Assembly: GCA_963969495.1 (NCBI GenBank)
Contig: OZ018326.1
Location: 182,381,653-182,445,652, forward strand
Length of the DNA: 64,000 bases
DNA from: Ceratothoa steindachneri
Lineage: Eukaryota; Arthropoda; Malacostraca; Isopoda; Cymothoidae
Direction: 5' to 3'
A program made the position numbers and the translations under genes. The notes under the pieces are model-generated. The model made no database searches. It was not told where the DNA came from and saw nothing but the letters and a program-made list of their open reading frames with translations. Positions 56,880 to 64,000 of this stretch are shown here, one piece after another; positions within the stretch are counted from its first letter, which is position 1; the number at the start of each line of letters is the position of its first letter.

Positions 56880-58740
56880 TTTCTTTAAACGCGTGAAGGT
56901 AAATGCAAATGGTTAAGACTCTATAATGGTCACAGGATTAAGATGGGGAGAGAATATTATTAGGGGATGGCGGGCGGAAGGAGTCAAGATGAATTCTCAA
57001 TTTGTTTGAATATTTAATTTCGGTTGCTTTGCGTTTAATATAATATAAGCAATTTTCGTTGGTTTGGAGCGTGTGCTAAGATTTCGGTATTCTCTTCAAG
57101 TTGTTTTCTATGTTTTTCCAACGTGTGTGTCATGGGGGCACCGTTGCTTAAGTGGTAGGTCATTCTTCGTGTTAACTTTTTTCGGTCATTGCTATATATG
57201 AATGAGGTTGGAATTCACACTCTTCCATTTTACAAGTATATTCTCATTCGGGTGACTTTTCTGCTTGGGCCTTAGATGAGGTCCTGAGTTGTTTCTGATT
57301 ATGAGATTGGAGGTGCGTTTGTTATTGCAGTAAATTATGAGGGATATATTATTCTTATTTTGTGTTACTTTGACTCCTCTGTTTATGATTTCCTTTATAA
57401 CTCTTTCATCTGTTTTGTAAGCTGTGCTCATGATGTTCTTGTAGTAGAGTTTAATGGTGTTCATTTATGCTTGTTGATTGATACTGCCATTAGGTGACAT
57501 ACTTTCTTTCCATTTTTTGGCAAATAGCCGCGTGTATGTCTCCTTTTGTGAAACCATTGTTTATAGGTAGTTGTGTATCACGCTTGAGTTCTTCCTGTGT
57601 ATCTTTCTATGCTGAGCAATGAGTGAAGGCATGGTTGATTTATGCATTTATAACGGTTTTATTTTTCTAAGATTCGGGACATTCGCTTTTTGCATTCAAG
57701 CACAGACCTAGATTTGTATTTTTGACCTATACACTGGTAGTTATTTTATCGTGATGTTTAGTGGTAAGAGTATCAAGAAATGGGAGTTGGTTATTTTAGC
57801 TATTTTCGATTGTATGGTTAAGAAAAGAGCAGTTTTTGCCTGTGTCTAGTAGTTCTTGCATTTCTTCTTTTGTTTCTATATTTATGTATCTATCTTCTAT
57901 ATATCTGCAGTAAATATGTGTTTTTGGTAACCTTGAAAAAACTCGTTCTTCCACTGTTCCCATATAAGAGTTTACAAACAGTACTTCAAGTGGAGAGCCC
58001 ATTGCAACGCCATCGGTTTGGATGTACAGGTCGCCGTTTGGTCCATAGAACGAGGCTTCCGTAGTACAGGTTAAGAGCAGTTCTTTTAAGGCATCTCTCG
58101 GTATGTTGAGAGAAGGCGATCGTTTTGGTCGTATACTATCTTTAGGATTAAATATATACTTTCAGAACAAGCACATTAGTAAATAAGGATTCTAATTCCA
58201 TGGAGGCTATGATCATTTTGAGGATGGTAAGACGGATTAGATCAATGAAGTCTGCCGAAGATTTCTGGCTAAATTTGGTGGGCATAAAAGGGGTAAGTAT
58301 CTTATTTAGGAACTTACCAAGTTTATATGTTGGAGTAGGAATCTGGCTTATTATAGGTCTTAGGAGATTGCAATTTCTATTGGTTTTAACGTTACCATAG
58401 GCATAACTGGGGGCAAATTCTCCAATTATTTTCTTAATTTTAATATTTACTGCTTGGCTATTGATGCATTCGATGGTATTGTTCAATTTATTTAAAAAAA
58501 TCTTCAGTGGTGTTTCTCGTGACTTTTTTAAAAATTGGTTCGGTCGTTAAGGATAGTGGCCATTTTGGCTAAGTATTCTTCTTCTGGTATATACATATTC
58601 GTAATAACTGGTTTTATTGAAAATAAGGCTAATTTTGAATTAATAATTTTCTTTTCAATCGTCACAATTTGTCGTATGTTCATTTTCTCTTATTAAGTCA
58701 ACTCGTGATAAAGTTCGCCGAAGCTCATTGAAAGGTTAGA
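56880..58740 (-). mobile_element. PLE-C: Penelope-like element, different lineage
   Basis: Minus-strand RT and endonuclease remnants. N-terminal RT at 58486-58148 reads PSYAYGNVKTNRN, RPIISQIPTPTYKLGKFLN and IIASMELESLFTNVLV. Then MGSPLEVLFVNSYMGTVEE and HIYCRYIEDRYINI at 58002-57880, where YIED replaces the YxDD motif. ERVIKEIINRGV and TSNLIIRNNSGP follow at 57420-57290. Endonuclease-like KKLTRRMTYHLSNGAPMTHT and HAPNQRKLLIL lie at 57180-57060. Sequence differs clearly from PLE-A and PLE-B. Broken by several frameshifts. Confidence 0.75.
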
Positions 58741-58985
58741 GAAGAGAAGGCGAACATACAACAAATTGAGAGGATTGTAAAGAAAATTATTAATACAAAA
58801 TTAGCAGTCGCATTTCAATTAAATCTGCTAAGACAGTGAGTGGTTCCCAAACTTTTTCAGCTTGTTACCCAATTTAACATGCCACATTAAGCATTTTACC
58901 TATTTCGCAAAATTTTGTCAACATTGATATATATGGCTAAATTAAAACACTAGATATATTTTATTTTATTTATTTGTATTTGAAC
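58741..58985. other. noncoding stretch
   Basis: Short AT-rich spacer; nothing recognised. Confidence 0.4.
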
Positions 58986-58989
58986 ATTG

Positions 58990-59509
58990 TGCATATCTAA
59001 TGACTATTGCCAAAGATGTGAAGAACATCAGTGGCATGGATGGAGTTGCATGCTTGAAGGTAGTTGAGGAATTCTTGGCTTCGTGGTTGAAAGTGCCAGC
59101 CTGGCGTCGTTTGCAAAATTCAAGCAAGGCCTTTTTTTTGTTTTCATCCTAAACACAGTTTACATCCTCTTCTAGCTGAGATACGTTGTTGAGAATGATA
59201 CCAACAACTTGAAGCCTCTCTTGGACAGAGTTTGCCAGTTAGCTAGTCGTCAAATCCAAAAGGAATCAGGATTTTGCTTTTGGAATTCGATTTTCAAGGT
59301 TTCATTGTGTGGCAATGTGATCTACTCCTCCTTTACAGATAAATCATTCTAGTTAATGGCCCCATCAGGTACAGAGAATGGATGAATGATCCACTGAAGA
59401 CTAGCTGTTTCTGGGTCACTCTCTGGAAAGTAGTGATGCATGCTTGTTTCAAGCCACGCAAATGGTCGCTCATCTCTTCGTTGATGGTCTGTAAAGGTGA
59501 TCCAGTATC
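58990..59509 (-). pseudogene. hAT/ZBED-type transposase, C-terminal part
   Basis: The minus strand reads INEEMSDHLRGLKQAC (59490-59440), YFPESDPETASLQWIIHSL (59430-59370), TLPHNETLKIEFQKQNPDSFW (59320-59250), LLVSFSTTYLS (59200-59170), MKTKKRPCLNFANDARLALS (59150-59090). These match the C-terminal dimerisation region of ZBED5/FAM200-type hAT proteins. It continues the N-terminal part at 60540-62111 across an LTR-like insertion. Confidence 0.65.
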
Positions 59510-60530
59510 ATTGTGGGGAATTACCCGCGGAATTTTTTTTCCAGCACAGGGGTGACGTCCATGCGTTAAAGAAAATTCTATAATTTGGTTAGACTTAAAT
59601 TGGTAAGCCTCCCTCCCCCCTTTCCCAAGCGGTAGCCTCGAACCGCGTCCACCTCGGACCACTTTTTCGCCGGTTAGAATCGCCTGGGCGTGAAGGTTCG
59701 AGGCCATTCGAGAGTAGCGCCGGCCAAACACCCGATGATTTCCCCACCCATGCGGGCGGAGCCTCGGATATATAGGGCTCGTCTTCCAGGTGGGAGATAC
59801 AGAGTTGAGGAGTCCCGCCAGGATCCAAGAAGCATTCCCCCTAGTTCCAAGTCAGGTGTTAACAACGAAGCACACTGACGGCTGAACTTTTCGTGTCGTT
59901 GGAATTAGCCCAGCCAGTGAAGTATTTTCATTTTGACGATCACAACCGAGCGATTTTTCCGACTCCACTCATCAACTCCTGTAGAAGCCCTCTTCGCTCC
60001 TTCCTTGTCTTCGGGTGGCCGAAATACTCTCCACTGGACCGGACGTTACCGCCCCCTTTCCTTGGATAACCGTCATTACTTCAATATCCCGCTCAGAAGC
60101 TCCGAGTGCCCTCGCCCTCACGTTTATTGCCTGCAGAAGACATCCATGAAACATTACCCTGACGTCTCACCCGGAATCCTCCGTAAGCCCCCCCCACCCC
60201 TTCAGCAACCCATTTGAGTTAATCCTCCACATTGGAACGCATTAATTTCTAACTTCAGAGTCTGATGCATAACTCTGCAATTCCCCATCTCATTTAGCAA
60301 TATAATTTTGCCCATTGATTCTCTTATTTTATGTAAATAAAATTATATTTTGGCACATGCCTCTTTAAATAACCTTGAGCTGTGCCATTGCCAAAATTTA
60401 ACCTGACCTCGTTTTGCACTCTATTCTCGCTGCTCCGCGTGTCGAAACTCGTGGCGTTCCGTCCCTTTGTCGGCTCGCCTTTAAGTTATTAGTCCCTTCC
60501 CCATAGATACAATATGGTATTGATATAATA
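59510..60530 (+). repeat. LTR-like block inserted in the hAT pseudogene
   Basis: About 1 kb of GC-rich then AT-rich DNA separates the two halves of one hAT gene. It holds a TATA-like GGATATATAGGGC at 59767-59780. An AAATAACCTTGA motif near 60367 is also found near the end of the E3 LTR (24488). No internal coding, so a solo LTR is the best reading. Exact ends and target duplication were not resolved. Confidence 0.5.
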
Positions 60531-60539
60531 TATGTCACA

Positions 60540-62111
60540 CCACGACAATCATGACTATTCTCCTCAACAAACTGGTCAAGGGTGGGGAACTTGGGGATCA
60601 CTCCTTTGTCCAAGCGCCGAATCTAGAGTCTCAGTTTCTTCAGAAATGCAGCCATAGTTTAATGGGCATCAATGAGAGTCGTGTTTCGGCCCTGGAGTTG
60701 CAAATTACAACTGTTAAGTTCCGCAAATATGTCACCCAAGTAACAAAGTCGAGCAAACCACTCCTTATCAGTGAACTTGGTATTCAGGAATTGCTGAATA
60801 GCCTTTCGGAGCTCAATGACTCGACGTAAAACCATGCCTCGTGACAACCAGCGAACATCGGTGTGGTAAAGCAGAACTTGATACTGCTCTTTCATTTCCT
60901 GGCACAGCTCCTTGAAACATACATGAATTCACATCCCTAGACTTGATGAAGTTGAGGATTTTCAACACATTTTCAAACAAATAACTGCAGATTACCAGGC
61001 AAGCTTTTCGATCCAAGAGAGTACCAATGAATGATGCAATCATCTACCGAAATTTATGGATTCACAGCTTGTATGAGTTCCCGTATTCCATGATGACCAC
61101 CCATCATCGACGGTACTCCATCGACGGAGACATGGATTAAAAAGAAATATTATTATAGATTGTAGGATTGTGTCAGTTAATTATTCTTACGTATCTTTTG
61201 CGTTATAATTATATGGTTTTAATTTAATTTAATTTATTTTGGTACTTTAGTATTTCAGTACAACAGGCACGATTTTTTGTGTGAATTATGTACAGAATAT
61301 TAGCTACACTATAGCTACTTGTACAATAAATAAAACTGCATACGACTATATGCCATGTAATTCATTATAGTTATACTAATTTAGACTATTTAAATATATC
61401 TCCCTATCTGTTGAACGCTGTTCCAATCCAATCTATTCTTGGTAAAGAAACTGTTGATGATATAGAAGACATCATCTCCCTTCGTGGTTGTCAGCAGATT
61501 TTTGCATAATAGGAACTCTTTTTTTGGTCTTGTCTTGGTGGAAGTAACTGATGAACCCAATGAGATCAGCACAACTGGTTACATCACACCAATCATCAAA
61601 TTTTAAGGAGAATTTGCTATATGAGCTTTCCCTGATCTCTGTTGTAACTTGGGACAAGATATCTGATGCCATATCATCGACTCGTCGGCGGATTGTGTTG
61701 TTTGATGGAGATATGACACTCACTTTCTTCGCTTAATCCTCGCCATATACCTTGCTTACTAGCTCGTATGTACAAGGCATAATCAGATTTTAGGCAATGG
61801 TGTGGCATTTCTGTTGCTCGGCAACTTTATATACAACAAAGTAGGATGCTTCGAACAAAACTTGAAGCTTTTGGGCTTAGATTCCATATGAAGCGAACTG
61901 GATTTTCTTCAGTGCTACAGCCTGGCGCTGAAAATATGCCTGATCCTCGTTTTGGAGATTTTGATGGCACTTCTCGAGGTGAGCTGAGAGTTTTTATGGC
62001 TTTTAGGCTCTCATTTGTCAACACTTTGTGATATACCACACATTGTGGCCGATCCTCTCCACCAGAAGGTAAATTCACAAAGCCATGGTGAAGAAAAGCT
62101 TTTTGAAACAT
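60540..62111 (-). pseudogene. hAT/ZBED-type transposase, N-terminal and central part
   Basis: Minus strand in order: zinc-finger region GFVNLPSGGEDRPQCVVYHKVLTNESLK (62085-61995), MASDILSQVTTEI and FSLKFDDWCDVTSCADLIGF (61670-61550; first acid position of the hAT core), KKEFLLCKNLLTTTKGDDVF (61520-61460), SVDGVPSMMGGHHG (61125-61085), FIKSRDVNSCMFQ (60960-60920), LLYHTDVRWLSRGMVL (60875-60830), WFARLCYLGDIFAELN (60760-60710), FPTLDQFVEEN (60590-60555). Motif order matches the ZBED5/GTF2IRD2/FAM200 hAT group. Frameshifts and gaps show it is dead. Confidence 0.8.
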
Positions 62112-62183
62112 TTCATTGTTTAATCTGCATAAAATATGTGAACACCAAGAACCTTTGATTTATTGATGTAACTATGAGCCAAC

Positions 62184-62260
62184 TTCAGATTACCAGGCAA
62201 GCTTTTCGATCCAAGAGACTACCAAAGAATGATGCAATGATCTACAGAAATTTATGTACA
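62184..62260 (-). repeat. Second copy of a 75-bp hAT segment
   Basis: CAGATTACCAGGCAAGCTTT, GATCCAAGAGACTACC and AATGATGCAAT.ATCTAC repeat the segment at 60987-61062 with few changes, same orientation. Either a local duplication or the edge of another hAT copy. Confidence 0.75.
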
Positions 62261-62849
62261 GGGCATCACATATATACCTGATCATAGGAACATTAGATAA
62301 AATCAAATAAAGAAACCACACAAGATTTATACTCTCTTTGGCTTGCAAGGGGTGTGAAGGAGTGACTGATATACCACTCTAACCCTTAAAATATATTTAC
62401 TTCACTAAGCTGTGGAGTAGAGCGTGCTACGAGTCACAACAATATATTCAGTTACTTGAAACATACTGAACAAGAAAAAACACACTTCAATAATACAAGT
62501 ACCTGCTAATTAATAATTTTTAACAGAGAAGGACGAAAAATAATTGAATAAATTTTCATGTTACATGCCGAAAATATCAGTTTCTTCCCCCACCTAGAGA
62601 TAAGCTTTAATTAATCAGATAGCACTGTCTGTTTAGTCTTTCCTCAGCGCCTGCGGGAAAGGAGCAATCAGCTGTAGTCACTTATGCTTCAGAATAGCGA
62701 TAATAATTCTCAGCACACAATATCGTAACACCACGAGGAGCTACAAACGTATGTTTAACTAAATATAGTTTATTCCCCGGACAACCCGGCCTCATCACAA
62801 GTCATAACAGTGCTTAGCATTTAGTTTTACTCTACATCATGCTCGAGGT
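62261..62849. other. noncoding stretch
   Basis: AT-rich; no recognised coding. It may include decayed RT upstream of the LINE fragment at 62850. Confidence 0.35.
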
Positions 62850-63600
62850 CGTACGTTGCGAGGCACGGGGAAGCTGTCTAAGGACATTTCTCTACCTTGT
62901 CTGCACCATTGACCTCTTAGCTCCAGTGCACAGTGAGACGATCAATCTGAAGTTCGTAGATGTCATCATTCAAATAACCTCATGAACAGAAGGAAAAGCA
63001 AGGGCACAAGCAGCTTAAACGATCCCTTAAATCTCTAACATCAACCAGTACGAGATAGGATGGAAGATAAGAACTAACAGAGATAAGTTCAAGATCGTCC
63101 CGTTGAGCCGCTTTTCTATTTGGTCCATCGTGAGAGATGGGAAGAGATACTGATATTCCGCAAAGGGCACAGTCCTGGCCCTAGAGTTCTCCCCTGATAG
63201 ATATTCATGGTACTGCACGGAGAGGTAGAATCTCAAAAAGAGAGAAATCTCTAGGCTATGCAGATTTAAAGATCATAGCTCGGCCAAAGTAGGAAAACAT
63301 ATGTACCTAATGTTCATTCCATCTAAACTCATCCACTCTGCAATGTGACTCAAGAGTCTACCAAATCCATAATGTGCAGAATTCCACATCCCTGATAATC
63401 AACAAGGTGAGAAGTCACGAACAGAAAACAACGTTTGGAGTCCTTCTAATTCGTGACTAAAAAATTCGACTAAATGGTCTAGGCAAAATTGACCGATGTT
63501 ATCATTCCGGAATTTCAGAGAACTGGTGGCAGAATCAACCTCCCTGCCAGACTACTATTAGGTCCCCTAACAGCAAGCTCTGTTCCAAGGAAAACATTTT
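62850..63600 (+). pseudogene. LINE reverse transcriptase C-terminal fragment
   Basis: Plus-strand pieces read FVDVIIQITS at the place of the YADD catalytic motif, then NQYEIGWKIRTNRDKFKIVP (63045-63100), KGTVLALEFSPDRYSWYC (63165-63215), ISRLCRFKDHSSAKVGKHMY (63250-63305) and STKSIMCRIPHP (63360-63390). This is the palm end and following domain of an invertebrate LINE ORF2. The catalytic aspartates are lost and the frame shifts repeatedly. Confidence 0.6.
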
Positions 63601-64000
63601 GCCAATGTGCACGTAACAAATACACCGAAACATAAACACTCCACACAGTACAAAGGAAATTAAAACAGCATAAAAAAATAACCACAAGGTAAATTACTGA
63701 AATTCAGAGCTAATAAATGCCTAAAAGTTCAACAATTAACCGTAAAAAAATAGGTACATAGAAAAAAAAAATTAAGAAAATATTTCAAAATGACACAAAC
63801 CAAATCAAACACGAAAAACACATAAAAGACGACAAGAATAAAGTAATAAAAGGACAAAAAAGAAAGCGATGCCCAATTCACCAGGGCAAAAACTTATTTC
63901 TTTCCTCTTTTTATTTCACCATCTATTTTCTTTCACTATCTAAATCCTCTTCCACTATTGGGTACATCATAGCTTGTGTGAAGGCTTCATTGAAGGCCGA
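63601..64000. other. A-rich stretch at right edge
   Basis: Strongly A-rich DNA (63650-63870), possibly the tail of the LINE fragment; no coding identified. Confidence 0.35.

Overview
This is a eukaryotic, almost certainly animal, window in which nearly every recognisable coding segment is transposon-derived. I see no convincing host gene, no rRNA, no true tRNA gene and no CRISPR array. The mix of Tc1/mariner, Penelope-like (PLE), CR1/jockey-like LINE, hAT and Ty3/gypsy-type elements, with many long (TA)n tracts, suggests an arthropod. A crustacean is my best guess, but that is an inference from element style, not from a host gene.

Layout. 1-1145: minus-strand gag remnant of a gypsy-type element with a tandemly duplicated start. 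4800-5990: minus-strand LINE ORF1 remnant. 6365-14378: a two-LTR gypsy-type element (E1) whose gag is split by a LINE (about 7750-11030). 15199-15520: foldback repeat. 16667-17500: Tc1 relic. 17790-18650: GC-rich LTR-like block. 18947-20679: mariner with long terminal inverted repeats. 21340-24640: second gypsy-type element (E3). 24716-26334: PLE-A, almost intact. 27440-29543: decayed Tc1 interrupted by a nearly intact Tc1. 31000-32900: LINE relic. 32958-33493: PLE-B fragment with an inverted 5' part. 33494-34500: LTR-like block. 34890-35300: CR1-like fragment. 36240-38420: unrecognised multicopy protein family, copy A. 39003-45317: E2, a young gypsy-type insertion with a perfect 5-bp target duplication and 1.5-1.9 kb LTRs filled with a minisatellite. 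46980-47190: Tc1 relic. 48640-51705: copy B of the unrecognised family, split by a 931-bp mariner. 53856-56566: two PLE-B copies head to head. 56840-58740: PLE-C. 58990-62111: ZBED/hAT-type transposase pseudogene split by an LTR-like block. 62850-63600: LINE RT fragment.

Main biological points. (1) E1, E3 and, indirectly, E2 share a pol order of protease, integrase, reverse transcriptase, RNase H. This is copia-like order with gypsy-type domains, as described for the Gmr1 group. (2) E2 has an open 709-codon frame that keeps zinc knuckle, protease and RNase H but lacks integrase and the reverse transcriptase core. Its sister LTRs differ by four minisatellite units. (3) Two decayed copies of an unnamed gene family share conserved motifs, which suggests an undescribed mobile or multicopy gene. 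(4) PLEs end at (TA)n tracts and show inverted or head-to-head arrangements. (5) Nested insertions (LINE in gag, mariner in copy B, Tc1 in Tc1, LTR in hAT) give a relative chronology.

All homology statements rest on motif recognition by eye; no database search was run.
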